Origin: Psychrobacter sp. LV10R520-6
GTDB lineage: Bacteria; Pseudomonadota; Gammaproteobacteria; Pseudomonadales; Moraxellaceae
NCBI RefSeq assembly: GCF_900182925.1
Contig: NZ_LT900024.1
Coordinates: 744,001 to 808,000, forward strand
Length of the DNA: 64,000 bases
Direction: 5' to 3'
This document shows, piece after piece, positions 18,194 to 28,536 of this stretch. The notes under the pieces are model-generated. The model was not told the origin of the DNA. It searched no databases and saw nothing but the letters and a program-made list of their open reading frames with translations. A program made the position numbers and the translations under genes. How positions within the stretch are numbered: position 1 is the first letter of the stretch; every line of letters begins with the position of its first letter.

Positions 18194-19228
18194 ATGTCTT
18201 ATGCCTTACTTCGCCCGTTTTTATTTAATATGGACCCTGAGAACGCTCACGACATGACCTTGTCTTTACTGCATAAAGCCCATAAAGCGCGTGCTTTAGG
18301 TTTGGTCTATGGTCAACCTATGCAGCCAACGGATTGTATGGGGTTGCAGTTTTCTAATCCGGTCGGGCTAGCAGCAGGTTTGGATAAAAATGGCGACTAT
18401 ATTGACGCCTTAGCAGAGTTAGGTTTTGGCTTTATTGAAGTGGGCACGGTGACCCCAAAGCCGCAGATTGGCAATGATAAGCCGCGGCTATTTAGACTTA
18501 AGCAAGCAGATGCGATTATTAACCGGATGGGCTTCAATAATCAAGGCGTTGATTGTCTTATTGAAAACGTCAAGCGCTGTAAATATAAAGGTAATATTGG
18601 AATCAATATTGGTAAAAATGCCAGTACGCCGGTCGAAAATGCAGCTGATGATTATGTCTATTGCTTAGAGCGTGTTTATCCTCACGCCTCATATATTACG
18701 GTCAATATCTCATCGCCAAATACTGCGAATTTACGCGACCTACAAAGTGGTGAAGCGTTAACTCATTTATTAGATACTATTAAGAACCGTCATGATCAGT
18801 TGGCAACAGAGTATGGCTTTTATGTGCCACTAGTACTAAAGGTCGCGCCTGATTTAGATCCGCTACAAGTCGATTATATCTCCCAGCAGTTATTAGATTT
18901 TGAGATTGATGGTTTGATTGCGACCAATACTACTTTGAGCCGGGTCGGTGTCGAAGATTTGCACGACAGCAATCAAACAGGCGGCTTATCAGGTCGTCCC
19001 GTCAGCCACATTAGCACTCAAATTTTACAACAGTTTGCTGACCAGCTAGATAATAAAGTAGCTTTAATTGGCGTTGGCGGCATCGATAGTGGTGAAAAAG
19101 CCGTTAAGAAGATTAAAGCAGGCGCAGATATGGTGCAACTCTATACTGGTCTTATTTATAGAGGCCCCGGACTGGTACAGTCTTGTATTCAAGCTATCGG
19201 CGGCTATTACGACGCCATGGAAAGCTAG
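18194..19228 (+). CDS. pyrD: Dihydroorotate dehydrogenase (quinone), class 2
   Basis: PyrD oxidises dihydroorotate to orotate in pyrimidine synthesis and passes electrons to membrane quinone. The 344-residue protein has the N-terminal helical membrane-association region ([20 protein letters not shown]) that defines class 2. The FMN domain has [12 protein letters not shown], the substrate segment [20 protein letters not shown] with the catalytic Ser, and [12 protein letters not shown]. The gene has a candidate sigma-70 promoter upstream. Confidence 0.96.
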   Translation: MSYALLRPFLFNMDPENAHDMTLSLLHKAHKARALGLVYGQPMQPTDCMGLQFSNPVGLAAGLDKNGDYIDALAELGFGFIEVGTVTPKPQIGNDKPRLFRLKQADAIINRMGFNNQGVDCLIENVKRCKYKGNIGINIGKNASTPVENAADDYVYCLERVYPHASYITVNISSPNTANLRDLQSGEALTHLLDTIKNRHDQLATEYGFYVPLVLKVAPDLDPLQVDYISQQLLDFEIDGLIATNTTLSRVGVEDLHDSNQTGGLSGRPVSHISTQILQQFADQLDNKVALIGVGGIDSGEKAVKKIKAGADMVQLYTGLIYRGPGLVQSCIQAIGGYYDAMES

Positions 19229-19338
19229 ACAAACGACAGTAATATCAAAATGAAAGTAGTACTAAAAAGCAGTACTAAACAAACAGCAAGTAAAAAAAGT
19301 TAATGGGCTAAAGTTAAGAGATTAATGAGGCGGTAAGC

Positions 19339-19836
19339 ATGAGTAGTCTGGATATTATGATTGCCATTGTTGTCTTAATTGGCTTATGGCGAGGTTTTCA
19401 GGTTGGGCTGATTAAGACGGCCTTGGGCTTAATTGGGTGGTTTATTGCCCTTATTGCGGCCACCCAGTTGGCAAGCGCTGTTGCCCCGCAGCTAGCAGGT
19501 ATCGTGCAAAACCCTGTCCTACAAATGGCATCGGCCTTTTTATTGGTAGTGATAGTCGTGTTAGCCATCATGCACATGGTGGCCTTTGTATTCTCAGGAG
19601 TGCTTAAAACCTTGCGACTTGGGGTAGTTGATAAGATGGCGGGCGGCGTACTGGGCGCCGCCAAGAACGTACTGATGATATTGGTCATACTTAGTGTCAG
19701 CGCCCCTTTATTAGTACAGATGCCACAATGGCAGACTTCAGTACTTGCTCCTGAATTGCTACCTTATGCGCCGATGGCAAAAAATTTAGTAACAGATGCG
19801 TTCGGCGTTGCTTGGGACCAAGTTAATCAGTCGTAA
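19339..19836 (+). CDS. cvpA: CvpA family membrane protein
   Basis: CvpA is a small inner-membrane protein needed for colicin V production and, in several bacteria, for envelope stress tolerance; its molecular role is not settled. The 165-residue protein has four hydrophobic segments, starting with LDIMIAIVVLIGLWRGFQVG, the family signature. purF follows after 293 nt. The cvpA-purF order is conserved in gammaproteobacteria, though the gap here is long and holds a tandem repeat. Confidence 0.9.
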   Translation: MSSLDIMIAIVVLIGLWRGFQVGLIKTALGLIGWFIALIAATQLASAVAPQLAGIVQNPVLQMASAFLLVVIVVLAIMHMVAFVFSGVLKTLRLGVVDKMAGGVLGAAKNVLMILVILSVSAPLLVQMPQWQTSVLAPELLPYAPMAKNLVTDAFGVAWDQVNQS

Positions 19837-19910
19837 GCTTTGATAGACCGAGCTTTGATAAACTCAGCTTTGATAAATCTAGCCTTGATCAACTGGCCTT
19901 GATAAAAAAT
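19836..19910 (+). repeat. 15-nt tandem repeat at the 3' end of cvpA
   Basis: AGCTTTGATAGACCG, AGCTTTGATAAACTC, AGCTTTGATAAATCT and AGCCTTGATCAACTG are four consecutive 15-nt units, and a partial fifth (GCCTTGATAAAA) follows. The array begins on the last base of the cvpA stop codon. It is the cleanest example of the short tandem repeats seen across the window. Confidence 0.85.
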
Positions 19911-20129
19911 TATTTAACAGCATTTAGCGTTCATAAAGTACAATTTATTAGTCATCAATAATTTATCTTCTTTTGCGTATCAGGAAGACTTTTTTTTAGT
20001 AACAACCTAATTTATAACAACCCAATTTCAGCAAATAAAATCATCAGTGCCGATCGTCTGACAGATATTATTGTCAGTAATTGTGCCATCATTGCGTTAC
20101 TAATGTATGATCTAAAATAGGACATAACT

Positions 20130-21665
20130 ATGTGTGGAGTCGTTGGGGTTGCAGCTCATGAGCCAGTCAACCAAATTCTTTATGATGCCTTAACCATGTT
20201 GCAGCATCGCGGACAAGATGCGGCAGGTATTGTTACTTTGCAGGACGGGCGCTTATATTTACGTAAAGAAAACGGCATGGTACGCGACGTTTTTATGAAC
20301 CATCATATGGTTAGGTTGGTCGGAAAGTTTGGCATCGGTCACGTCCGTTATCCTACTGCTGGTACCTCAAGCAGTGCTGAGGCTCAGCCATTTTACGTCA
20401 ACTCACCTTATGGTATTACTTTGGCGCATAATGGCAACTTGACCAATGCCGAGAGCTTGGCCAAGTCCTTATATCAAGATGACCGCCGCCATTTAAACAC
20501 TGACTCAGATTCTGAGGTGTTGTTAAATGTGTTAGCGCACGAAATGCAAAATTTAGGTAAAACTCATCCGACTGCTGATGATATTTTTGAAGCAACAAAA
20601 GCGGTTTATAGTCGCTGTGAAGGGGCTTATGGTGTGGTCGCGCTGATAACCGGTCATGGCTTACTCGCGTTCCGTGATCCAAACGGTATTCGTCCGCTAA
20701 TTTTCGGTGAGCGTTTGGCGGCAAATGGTGGTACTGAATATATGGTTGCCTCAGAATCAGTAGCGCTTACCGGCTCAGGTTTTAGCATTATTCGTGATGT
20801 TAAACCAGGGGAAGCCATTTTTATTGACTTAAATCATCAATTACATACTCATCAGTGTGTGGAGCAGCAAGAATATACGCCTTGTATCTTTGAATATGTT
20901 TATTTTGCGCGTCCCGATTCGATTATGGATAATATCTCAGTTTATAAATCACGTTTGCGTATGGGTGAAAAACTGGCTGATAAGATTCTTGCGGAATGGG
21001 GTGAAAATCACGATATCGATGTGGTCATACCCATTCCTGATACCTCGCGTACTTCCGCGATGGAATTGGCCCTAAAGATGAATATCAAGTACCGTGAAGG
21101 GTTTATGAAAAACCGCTATATCGGTCGTACCTTTATTATGCCAGGTCAGCAGCAACGTAAAAAATCTGTTCGTCAAAAACTTAGCCCTGTACCATTAGAA
21201 TTTAAGGGCAAAAATGTCTTGTTAGTTGATGATTCTATCGTCCGTGGTACTACTTGTCATGAAATTATTCAAATGGCACGCGATGCAGGCGCTAAAAAGG
21301 TGTTTTTTGCCAGTGCGGCGCCGCCCGTGAAATACCCCAATGTGTATGGTATTGATATGCCAGTACGTAGTGAACTGATTGCCTCAGGTCATACAGTGGA
21401 AGAGGTACGTGACATTATCGGTGCAGACCGCTTAATTTTTCAAGATTTAGAAGACCTTATTGATGCGGTAAAAGATACTAAGTATAGTAAGGTTGAAGGT
21501 TTTGACTGTGCGGTATTCAATGGCTGTTATGTTACGGGTCAAATCAATGAAGCCTATCTTGATCATCTACAAGATCAGCGCAATGAAACCGCTAAAACAG
21601 GTAAGAAGGGGATGCAGATAGTTGCTGATACTCCCGTTGATATTATGGGTGTAGAAGAATTTTAA
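20130..21665 (+). CDS. purF: Amidophosphoribosyltransferase
   Basis: PurF makes 5-phosphoribosylamine from PRPP and glutamine, the first step of purine synthesis. The start MCGVVGV gives the N-terminal Cys nucleophile after Met removal. The glutaminase half has TLAHNGNL and the PRTase half has the PRPP loop [13 protein letters not shown] at residues about 365-377. The 511-residue length fits the family. No PurR-type operator was recognised upstream. A hairpin terminator follows and is shared with the convergent azlD. Confidence 0.97.
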   Translation: MCGVVGVAAHEPVNQILYDALTMLQHRGQDAAGIVTLQDGRLYLRKENGMVRDVFMNHHMVRLVGKFGIGHVRYPTAGTSSSAEAQPFYVNSPYGITLAHNGNLTNAESLAKSLYQDDRRHLNTDSDSEVLLNVLAHEMQNLGKTHPTADDIFEATKAVYSRCEGAYGVVALITGHGLLAFRDPNGIRPLIFGERLAANGGTEYMVASESVALTGSGFSIIRDVKPGEAIFIDLNHQLHTHQCVEQQEYTPCIFEYVYFARPDSIMDNISVYKSRLRMGEKLADKILAEWGENHDIDVVIPIPDTSRTSAMELALKMNIKYREGFMKNRYIGRTFIMPGQQQRKKSVRQKLSPVPLEFKGKNVLLVDDSIVRGTTCHEIIQMARDAGAKKVFFASAAPPVKYPNVYGIDMPVRSELIASGHTVEEVRDIIGADRLIFQDLEDLIDAVKDTKYSKVEGFDCAVFNGCYVTGQINEAYLDHLQDQRNETAKTGKKGMQIVADTPVDIMGVEEF

Positions 21666-21706
21666 GCTAGCAAATCGTTAAAAAATAATAGCGAATTGTA
21701 AAATAC

Positions 21707-21745
21707 AAAAAGGCTGAATTCTATAAGGAATTCAGCCTTTTTCGT
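21707..21745. terminator. Bidirectional terminator between purF and azlD
   Basis: AAAAAGGCTGAATTC and GAATTCAGCCTTTTT form a perfect stem around a short AT-rich loop, with A-runs and T-runs on both sides. It therefore works for both convergent genes. Confidence 0.9.
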
Positions 21746-21785
21746 TGAAACTAAGTTAATTTATACTAACTCATCTAATAATAAA

Positions 21786-22145
21786 CTAACCTAAAAAATA
21801 GCTAAATAGCCACAACAACCCATTTATAGCAGCGATACCAACCACCATACTCACTAGCAGCTGGCGACTAACATGATAGACCAGCAACACCAGTAGTAGG
21901 GCACCAATCTGCGCCAACAATAAATGCAGCTCCGCGCTACTTAAGCCAATATTCGCTGATAAATCTTGGTAAGAAAGACTGGTTAAAATTAATAATACCA
22001 AAACGGATAACGGTAAGCTCTCGTTAAGACGATGTAGCCAAGGTTTATCAAGTAGTTTTTGCGGTATTAGTGCTGGAATAGCACGAGTGATAAACGTGAC
22101 TCCTGCCATTGCCAAGGTTGCGAAAATCAGATAGCTACTGGTCAT
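21786..22145 (-). CDS. azlD: Branched-chain amino acid exporter small subunit, AzlD type
   Basis: AzlD proteins of about 100-120 residues pair with AzlC in an exporter of branched-chain amino acids (BrnFE in Corynebacterium). The 119-residue protein has about four hydrophobic segments and the family motif FITRAIPALIPQKLL followed by LPLSVLVLLIL. Its start overlaps the 3' end of azlC by eleven bases, a sign of translational coupling. The substrate is inferred from the family. Confidence 0.87.
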   Translation of the reverse strand: MTSSYLIFATLAMAGVTFITRAIPALIPQKLLDKPWLHRLNESLPLSVLVLLILTSLSYQDLSANIGLSSAELHLLLAQIGALLLVLLVYHVSRQLLVSMVVGIAAINGLLWLFSYFLG

Positions 22146-22857
22146 TAGAATCTCCTGTTACTGTCCGCTGTATCCAAAATGCACGCGTTAAGATCAGCAA
22201 CATACAAATCGCAATCGCTACTAATAACAACCAATCACTGGTAAATAGCAAGGCACTAACTAAACCAATAACGGCAATTCCAATCGGAAAATAACGTTTA
22301 ATACTCTGAAACTGCTCATAAGCTAAAATCACAAACAGACAAATAAGCGCAAAGTCCAAGTTTGGTACTAGATCATTGAGAGCGCTGCCTATCATTACTC
22401 CAACGGCGCTCGCCAATACCCACCAGCTTTGATTAAATAAGCTTACCGGCAGTATCAGCGCTTGCCGTGTATTCGCAGGCAAACTGGTCATGACCGAAAA
22501 AGTCTCATCAGTGAGGGCAAATAAGCAATAAGTTTTGGCAAGCTTATGGGTCGGTAAGTATTGCAATAACGGCACACCATAAAACACATGGCGTAAATTA
22601 ATAGCAGCGATATTGGTCGCGATACTACCAACCGGTAATCCGGCGCTAAGCATAGGCAAGCAGGCGTATTGAGCGGCACCCGCATACAGTACGATACTGA
22701 GCATAATGGTCGCCCATACTGGTACGCCTGCAACTTGCGCCAATACGCCAAAGGCAATACCCGCGGGCAGGTAGCCCATTGCTACCGGAATACTTTTTTT
22801 AAAGCCTTCAGCCCACTGGTAGGTCGGCTCTCGTTGCTGCTTAGATTGAGTGATCAC
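22135..22857 (-). CDS. azlC: Branched-chain amino acid exporter large subunit, AzlC type
   Basis: The 240-residue membrane protein matches AzlC/BrnF. The N-terminal KSIPVAMGYLPAGIAFGVLA, YAGAAQYACLPML and INLRHVFYGVPL segments are family marks, and about seven hydrophobic segments can be seen. It forms an operon with azlD. No Lrp-type regulator is adjacent, although in other bacteria one often controls this pair. Confidence 0.9.
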   Translation of the reverse strand: MITQSKQQREPTYQWAEGFKKSIPVAMGYLPAGIAFGVLAQVAGVPVWATIMLSIVLYAGAAQYACLPMLSAGLPVGSIATNIAAINLRHVFYGVPLLQYLPTHKLAKTYCLFALTDETFSVMTSLPANTRQALILPVSLFNQSWWVLASAVGVMIGSALNDLVPNLDFALICLFVILAYEQFQSIKRYFPIGIAVIGLVSALLFTSDWLLLVAIAICMLLILTRAFWIQRTVTGDSNDQ

Positions 22858-22943
22858 AGGATGTCCTAAATTTTTCTAGCTTGATTATTAATTTTCTAGT
22901 CGTTATTTTGGTTCAATAATGCACGATGGTTTTTAAATAGTTG

Positions 22944-22975
22944 TACTGCTTATAACCTGTGCTGCTTATAACTGG
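22944..22975. repeat. 16-nt direct repeat over the stop codon of the MATE gene
   Basis: TACTGCTTATAACCTG and TGCTGCTTATAACTGG are adjacent 16-nt copies. The second holds the stop codon of the MATE gene (minus strand) and the first lies just after it, so the end of the gene has been duplicated. Confidence 0.7.
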
Positions 22976-24402
22976 GGCTGTAATTTTTCATAGCTACCAG
23001 TGATATGAGCGCGGTATAAAAATCCACTAAGAATAATGAACCGTAGGAGTAATAAGCACCAAACACTCAGCCAAATACCGGTCATACCCCATTGTTGATA
23101 GAGTAGCCAGCTTAGCGGAAAAAAGATAACCGCCAATATTAATGCCGCATTACGAATCACATTGCCAGCGGTTAATCCAAAGAATATCCCATCGAGCCAA
23201 TATGCCCCGACACCGATTAAGGGTAGCAATACCGCATACACATGATAATTATAAGCAAGGGTAAAGACTGGCTCAATATTGGTCATTAGTTGCAAATATG
23301 TGGGCATCGCAAGCCACCATATCGCACTTAATATCAAGGCAAGACCGTAGCTGACCACACCGGTGCGCTTGACAATAATACGAAAGCGCGGCCAATCACG
23401 CCGTCCTGCGGCCTGACCACTCAACGTCTCTGCTGAGACCGCCACGCCATCAAGCGCAAAGGCTGAAATGCTTAACACTTGTAATAAGATAGCATTGGCG
23501 GCCAGTATCAAATCGCCACTCTGAGCCGATAATCGTGTTATCCATGCAAAGCTTAAGGTTAAAATTAACGTGCGAATAAAAATGTCTTTATTTAGCGAAA
23601 ATAGCCTAAGCATTTTTTCTTTAGCAAAATACTGTGGGTCAGCGGTAAATAGCGCTCTCCAAGTTAGTTGCAAGTGACGGCGGCTCAACCACAAGGCTAA
23701 AACAACTCCCATCCAGAAGGCGATAGTCGTCCCTAATGCCACGCCTACCAGTCCCATCTGCATACCATAGACAAAGAACAGGGTCAGAATGATATTGAGT
23801 ATCGCGATAAAACCTTGTTGATAAAGCATATAACGGGTCTTACCTTGGCCTGCAAACCAGCCAATAAAAGCAAAGTTCATCAGTTCAGCTATCACACCCC
23901 AAAATCGTACGTCTAGATAAGTTTTTGCAGCAATTCCACTTTTAGGATTGGCTGATAACGCTTGTAAACCAAAATCAATCAGCCACGGTTTAGCGAGTAG
24001 TAGTATTGCCCCGATGATAAACGCTAATAATAATGCCCGCTGTAAAATAGACAGTAGTGGTGATTGCATTTGCGGCTTATTACTTGAGATTTCATTTTTC
24101 GAGGTGTTAGTTGCCGAGGGGTCATCATTATGAGCCAGTTGCCCTAGTGCCTGAGCGGACAGCCCAGATGAGGCATATTGCAAAAAATTAAAGCTAACCA
24201 GTAATAAGGACAACAGCTGTATCGCCAAACCCATACCCGCAAGCTTAGCCGTATCGTTCATATTGCCAACAATCGCTGTATCAATGACGCTTTGTAGCGG
24301 CATGGCTAGATTGGCCAATAAGACCGGCAAGGCAATGGCAATGATGCGCGAGTAGCGGGTGTCGATAGGTGGCATGGCACGAGACGGCGTAACGGTTGGC
24401 AT
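22966..24402 (-). CDS. MATE family efflux transporter (DinF-like)
   Basis: This 478-residue integral membrane protein has about twelve hydrophobic segments in two halves, the plan of MATE drug/cation antiporters. The start IIAIALPVLLANLAMPLQSVIDTAIVG is typical, and ALDGVAVSAETLSGQAAG in the second half is the DinF-like mark. A hydrophilic insertion (about 90-115, Asn/Ser/Lys-rich) sits between the second and third segments. The substrate is unknown. The short upstream gap to the secF terminator suggests its own promoter. Confidence 0.88.
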   Translation of the reverse strand: MPTVTPSRAMPPIDTRYSRIIAIALPVLLANLAMPLQSVIDTAIVGNMNDTAKLAGMGLAIQLLSLLLVSFNFLQYASSGLSAQALGQLAHNDDPSATNTSKNEISSNKPQMQSPLLSILQRALLLAFIIGAILLLAKPWLIDFGLQALSANPKSGIAAKTYLDVRFWGVIAELMNFAFIGWFAGQGKTRYMLYQQGFIAILNIILTLFFVYGMQMGLVGVALGTTIAFWMGVVLALWLSRRHLQLTWRALFTADPQYFAKEKMLRLFSLNKDIFIRTLILTLSFAWITRLSAQSGDLILAANAILLQVLSISAFALDGVAVSAETLSGQAAGRRDWPRFRIIVKRTGVVSYGLALILSAIWWLAMPTYLQLMTNIEPVFTLAYNYHVYAVLLPLIGVGAYWLDGIFFGLTAGNVIRNAALILAVIFFPLSWLLYQQWGMTGIWLSVWCLLLLRFIILSGFLYRAHITGSYEKLQPQL

Positions 24403-24508
24403 TCTAGGGTCGCTTATGCTGAAACACAGAAAATATTGCCCGTCACCTTAAACTGTGGCGATAGGGTGGGAGTGCTTTAAAAAAGGTACGATTTGATAGC
24501 CACATAAA

Positions 24509-24541
24509 GACAAAAGCACCTATTTATTAGGTGCTTTTGTC
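24509..24541 (-). terminator. Terminator after secF
   Basis: GACAAAAGCACCTA and TAGGTGCTTTTGTC form a perfect 14-bp stem with a five-base AT loop, 60 nt after the secF stop. Confidence 0.75.
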
Positions 24542-24600
24542 ATGATAATACTTATAAGGTTAATAGACTAAAAAATTTGACTATTAGCCCTAATTAACTA

Positions 24601-25863
24601 TCAATCTTGTTCAAACATCTTTGGATCGTTAAAAGTGACAATTTCCTCTTCAAATTCTGGTTTTACTTTTACCACAAAATCATCACGTGATAATCCCATA
24701 CTTAGCGGGATAGAGCTTGAAATATAGATTGAAGAATAAGTACCTGCAATCAAGCCAATGGATAGTGCTACAGCGAACCAGTATAAGCCGTCACCGCCTA
24801 GGAATAACATCGCTAACACCACTAACATCACCGTTGAGATAGTCATAATAGTACGGCGTAACGTTTCTGTTAATGATAAATCAATCGTTTGACGGGGGCT
24901 AATACCACGGACCCGACGAAAGTTCTCGCGAATACGGTCATAGACCACAATAGTATCATTCAATGAATAACCGATAAGCGCCAGTACGGCCGCCAGCACC
25001 GTTAAGTCGAACGGCAAACCGAACAAGGCAAAGAAACCGACAGTCACGATAGCATCATGAAATAGCGCCACTACCGCACCTATAGCGAGCTTAAACTGGA
25101 AGCGTAGGGCAACATAGCCCAGCATACAGGTTAGCGCTAAGGCCACTGCCATTAATGAGTTTAAGTACACCTCGTTACCGACTTGGCTACCAATAATATT
25201 AACGTTACTAATTTCAGCATTATTATTGGGTAAATCAAGCGCTTGATTCAAAGTAGCATTCAGGCCATTGATATTATCTGACTGCGGTGGCAGGCGTACT
25301 AACAGCTCTTGGCGTGTACCAAGATACTGCACTACGGAATCATCAAAGCCATTATCAGCCAGCGCTTTAACCACTTCCACTTGTTCAGCCGGCTGCTCAT
25401 AGCGCACATCTGCTGAGACCCCGCCGGTAAAGTCAAGACCTAGGTTAAGGCCATTAATCGCAATAGCTAGAATACTACCGATAATTAAAACGATAGATAA
25501 AATCGCCATCGGCTTTTCTAAACTCATAAAGGGAATGAGGCGTTGATTGCCGATCGCTTTGATGCCACCTTCTGCTTTTGCTGCCGCGTCATCAGCTGCG
25601 TCATCTGCCGAGATATTAGGATCGATATCAGTAGTAGAATTAGGACCTTGTGTTGCTAATGCCTGACTGTTTTGACCGGCGCGACGACCTTTACCTTTGC
25701 TCGATTTTGGAGTAGTAGAATTATTGGTTTGGTTATTGCTACCTTTACCATCACGGCGCGGCTTATTACGGCGGCGACGTTTATCGTCATCTGAACCACC
25801 GCCTGAGCTGTTCGAGGTCGGCGTGTTTGGTTTTTTCGTGGGATTATTCTGTTCAATCGCCAT
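24601..25863 (-). CDS. secF: Protein translocase subunit SecF with a long basic N-terminal extension
   Basis: SecF works with SecD to use the proton motive force in late protein export and membrane-protein insertion. The core (about 115-420) has the first membrane segment MAILSIVLIIGSILAIAI, the periplasmic region starting GLNLGLDFTGGV, and GYSLNDTIVVYDRIRENFR in the conserved membrane half. At 420 residues it exceeds E. coli SecF by about 100. The excess is an N-terminal cytoplasmic tail rich in Asn, Ser, Gly and Arg/Lys (RRRRNKPRR). The start lies nine bases after secD, so they share an mRNA. Confidence 0.93.
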   Translation of the reverse strand: MAIEQNNPTKKPNTPTSNSSGGGSDDDKRRRRNKPRRDGKGSNNQTNNSTTPKSSKGKGRRAGQNSQALATQGPNSTTDIDPNISADDAADDAAAKAEGGIKAIGNQRLIPFMSLEKPMAILSIVLIIGSILAIAINGLNLGLDFTGGVSADVRYEQPAEQVEVVKALADNGFDDSVVQYLGTRQELLVRLPPQSDNINGLNATLNQALDLPNNNAEISNVNIIGSQVGNEVYLNSLMAVALALTCMLGYVALRFQFKLAIGAVVALFHDAIVTVGFFALFGLPFDLTVLAAVLALIGYSLNDTIVVYDRIRENFRRVRGISPRQTIDLSLTETLRRTIMTISTVMLVVLAMLFLGGDGLYWFAVALSIGLIAGTYSSIYISSSIPLSMGLSRDDFVVKVKPEFEEEIVTFNDPKMFEQD

Positions 25864-25872
25864 ATGTTTCTC

Positions 25873-27750
25873 CTAGCCGATGCTCAAACGTTTGATAGAT
25901 TTGCGCTTACCGTAAGCAATTTGTACCAGTGCCCGCGTGACTAAAATTGCGGTAAATAATGAGCTAATAATACCAATTGCTAAAGTGATCGCAAAACCTT
26001 TAATTGGACCCGTACCAATAGCAAACAGGATAAATGCGACCAATAAGGTGGTGATGTTGGCATCGAAAATACTACTAAAGGCACGATCAAAGCCTGCCAC
26101 AATAGCAGATTTGGGCCGCACCCCATTTGCCAGCTCCTCACGTATGCGCTCAAAAATCAGCACGTTGGCATCGACCGCCATACCAATGGTTAATACGATA
26201 CCCGCAATACCGGGTAGGGTCAGTGATGAGCCTAAAATAGACATGATAGCGATAATGATAATGACGTTAACTGCCAGTGCCACATTAGCAATCACACCAA
26301 ATAAACGGTAAAAAATAATCATAAAGGCAAAAACTAACAGATAGCCAACTTGGGTAGAAAACAGACCTTTGTCAATGTTCTCTTGTCCTAATGACGGGCC
26401 GATAGTACGTTCTTCGACAAAGTACATGGGTGCCGCTAATGCGCCTGAGCGCAATAACAGAGCAAGCTCTGCCGCTTCAGCACTGCTGTCTAAACCAGTA
26501 ATACGGAAAGACGAGCCAAGTACCGCTTGAATATTGGCGCGGTTGATCACTTTAGTTTCAGCATAAGGCGTCCGCACTTCGACCGTCTCGCCAGTAACTG
26601 AATTTTCTTCATAGGTGATTTTTTGCTTGTTTTCGATAAACAATACGGCCATTTGCTCGCCAACTGCGGTACGCGTGGCATTTTGCATCAGCTTGCCGCC
26701 AGCACTATCTAAGGTGATACTGACTTCGGGCATACCACCTTCATCAAGGCCAGTCTGAGCATTAGTCACTTTATCACCAGTGACAATAGCTTGACGATCT
26801 AACAGTACTGGTGGACCATCAAGCGTTCTAAACGGAAAGGCTTCAGTGCCAGCAGGCGGAATCCCGCCCATGAAGTCTTCGCTACCTTCTGCCACCATCC
26901 GGAATTCAAGGTTCGCGGTACGACCCAACACACGCTTGGCCTTAGCAGTATCTTGCACCCCAGGTAGCTCAACCACAATACGGCTAGCCCCTTGTGACTG
27001 TACTAACGCTTCAGTAACACCAAGCTCGCTGATTCGGTTACGCAAGGCAGTCAAGTTCTGATTGACTGCATAGCTGTTAATCTCATCTAACGTCGCATCG
27101 TTATACGTCATGATTAGCGCCGGACCTTGATCATCAATAGAGGATTGGAGACTAAAGTTATTACTCATTGATCCTTGTAGGATGTTTTGGGCACGATTAC
27201 GAATATCCGTATCGGCAAAATGTAGCACGATACCTTGTGCCTCTGTTTTGATACCCTTAACCGCAATACGCTCAGCACGTAGTTCACGGCGCACATCGCG
27301 GCTAGCACTTTCTAGGCGCTGCTCGAGCGCCTTATCCATATCGACTTCTAAAACGAAGCGTACCCCACCACGTAAATCTAGTCCTAGCTTCATCGGTTTA
27401 GCACCGATATCACGTAACCATTGAGGGGTGGTTTGCGCTAAGTTTAGCGCTACCACATAGTCATCACCCAAGTTCTGTCTTAATGCTTCTTGTGCTTTGA
27501 GCTGCGCGACTGGATTGTCGAGGCGTACCAGTGCACTATTACCCTCAAATGTACCATCATGATAGCTCACGCCAGCCTCTTCTAGCAGGCTCTGTGACTG
27601 GGTCAAGATACCCTCAGACAGCTGTGTACCTGCTGCCGCACTGGTAATCTGCACAGCAGGTTCATCAGGGTAAAGGTTCGGGGCAGCATACAGACCGGAA
27701 ACGATTAGCACGATGAGGATGACGAAATATTTCCAAGCGGGATATTGCAT
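25873..27750 (-). CDS. secD: Protein translocase subunit SecD
   Basis: SecD is the larger partner of SecF in the inner membrane, with six membrane segments and a large periplasmic domain. I chose the ATG at 27750 (625 residues, MQYPAWKYFVILIV); AAAGAAG lies just upstream and the first membrane segment then starts at once. An ATG at 27795 would add 15 residues. Visible motifs are LGLDLRGGVRFVLEVD, the P1-head region, RTIGPSLGQENI and GMAVDANVLIFERIREEL. yajC lies upstream but is separated by a terminator-like hairpin. Confidence 0.94.
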   Translation of the reverse strand: MQYPAWKYFVILIVLIVSGLYAAPNLYPDEPAVQITSAAAGTQLSEGILTQSQSLLEEAGVSYHDGTFEGNSALVRLDNPVAQLKAQEALRQNLGDDYVVALNLAQTTPQWLRDIGAKPMKLGLDLRGGVRFVLEVDMDKALEQRLESASRDVRRELRAERIAVKGIKTEAQGIVLHFADTDIRNRAQNILQGSMSNNFSLQSSIDDQGPALIMTYNDATLDEINSYAVNQNLTALRNRISELGVTEALVQSQGASRIVVELPGVQDTAKAKRVLGRTANLEFRMVAEGSEDFMGGIPPAGTEAFPFRTLDGPPVLLDRQAIVTGDKVTNAQTGLDEGGMPEVSITLDSAGGKLMQNATRTAVGEQMAVLFIENKQKITYEENSVTGETVEVRTPYAETKVINRANIQAVLGSSFRITGLDSSAEAAELALLLRSGALAAPMYFVEERTIGPSLGQENIDKGLFSTQVGYLLVFAFMIIFYRLFGVIANVALAVNVIIIIAIMSILGSSLTLPGIAGIVLTIGMAVDANVLIFERIREELANGVRPKSAIVAGFDRAFSSIFDANITTLLVAFILFAIGTGPIKGFAITLAIGIISSLFTAILVTRALVQIAYGKRKSIKRLSIG

Positions 27751-28257
27751 AATCACTTCTTTAAGTTGATAAAGTACTGGCGACGCAGGCCACAAGTCAG
27801 CAGATGGGATGTTAGCGATCGCAATGGGTGACTGCCATATTTAGTAACTGGCATCTTTATCATTTGCAATTGTCCACCATCGCGATCATCCGCTATGATA
27901 ATAGAGCATAAAACGGTAGCGTATAAAACACTTTAAGGTGCAAAGCGATATAGCTTCTAAAAATAGCTATTTAGTTTTTTCTAAAAACTTATATTACCTT
28001 TATAACTGCAAGTTAAGTTATTTATAGAACTATAAGGTATAACGACAAGCCTATTACATGAAGCCTGTTTGACTATATTCTTGCTTTAATTGACTGACTA
28101 ACAGCGTAAAATGACCGTAAACAATGAACGGTCATTTTTATAAATACGATGATAATAGATAAATACCACGACTCTAATAGCAACCAAAGAGTAACCAACT
28201 GTGTTTATAATTAATCACAGTTATTAGTGACTACTAGTAAATCACGATCGCTGATAT
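27751..28257. other. Spacer between yajC and secD
   Basis: About 500 nt without a gene, where these genes are often close together. It holds a terminator hairpin at 28107-28140 and otherwise AT-rich sequence. A secDF promoter should lie between the hairpin and 27750. Confidence 0.5.
28107..28140 (-). terminator. Terminator-like hairpin after yajC
   Basis: AAAATGACCGT pairs perfectly with ACGGTCATTTT around a 10-base loop, with A/T runs on both sides. It lies 120 nt after the yajC stop and would end or attenuate transcription before secD. Confidence 0.75.
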
Positions 28258-28536
28258 TTATACGCTCTCAATAGTACCTTTAGGCAATACTGAAATCACA
28301 GAGGCACGTTGCACCTTAACATCGGTATTATTGTTTAAGCTAACAACGGCATAGATATCTTCAAGACTTTTAATACGACCCATCAGACCACCAGCAAAGA
28401 TTATTTCACTGCCAACGGTTAAAGAGCTGACCATCGCGCGGTGTTCTTTAGTACGTTTAGACTGCGGACGGATCACCAAAAAGTAAAAAATAGCAAAAAA
28501 TGCTACTGGTAATAAGATTTGACCGAATACTTCCAT
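28258..28536 (-). CDS. yajC: Preprotein translocase accessory subunit YajC
   Basis: YajC is a small single-span membrane protein that associates with SecDF. The 92-residue product has the membrane segment LLPVAFFAIFYFLVI followed at once by RPQSKRTKEH, the family signature, then SLTVGSEIIFAGGLMGRI in the cytoplasmic SH3-like part. It lies upstream of secD on the same strand. Confidence 0.93.
   Translation of the reverse strand: MEVFGQILLPVAFFAIFYFLVIRPQSKRTKEHRAMVSSLTVGSEIIFAGGLMGRIKSLEDIYAVVSLNNNTDVKVQRASVISVLPKGTIESV

Noticed and set aside
19836..19910. CRISPR-like array
   Set aside because: The units are 15 nt, directly adjacent and degenerate, with no spacers of constant length and no cas genes.
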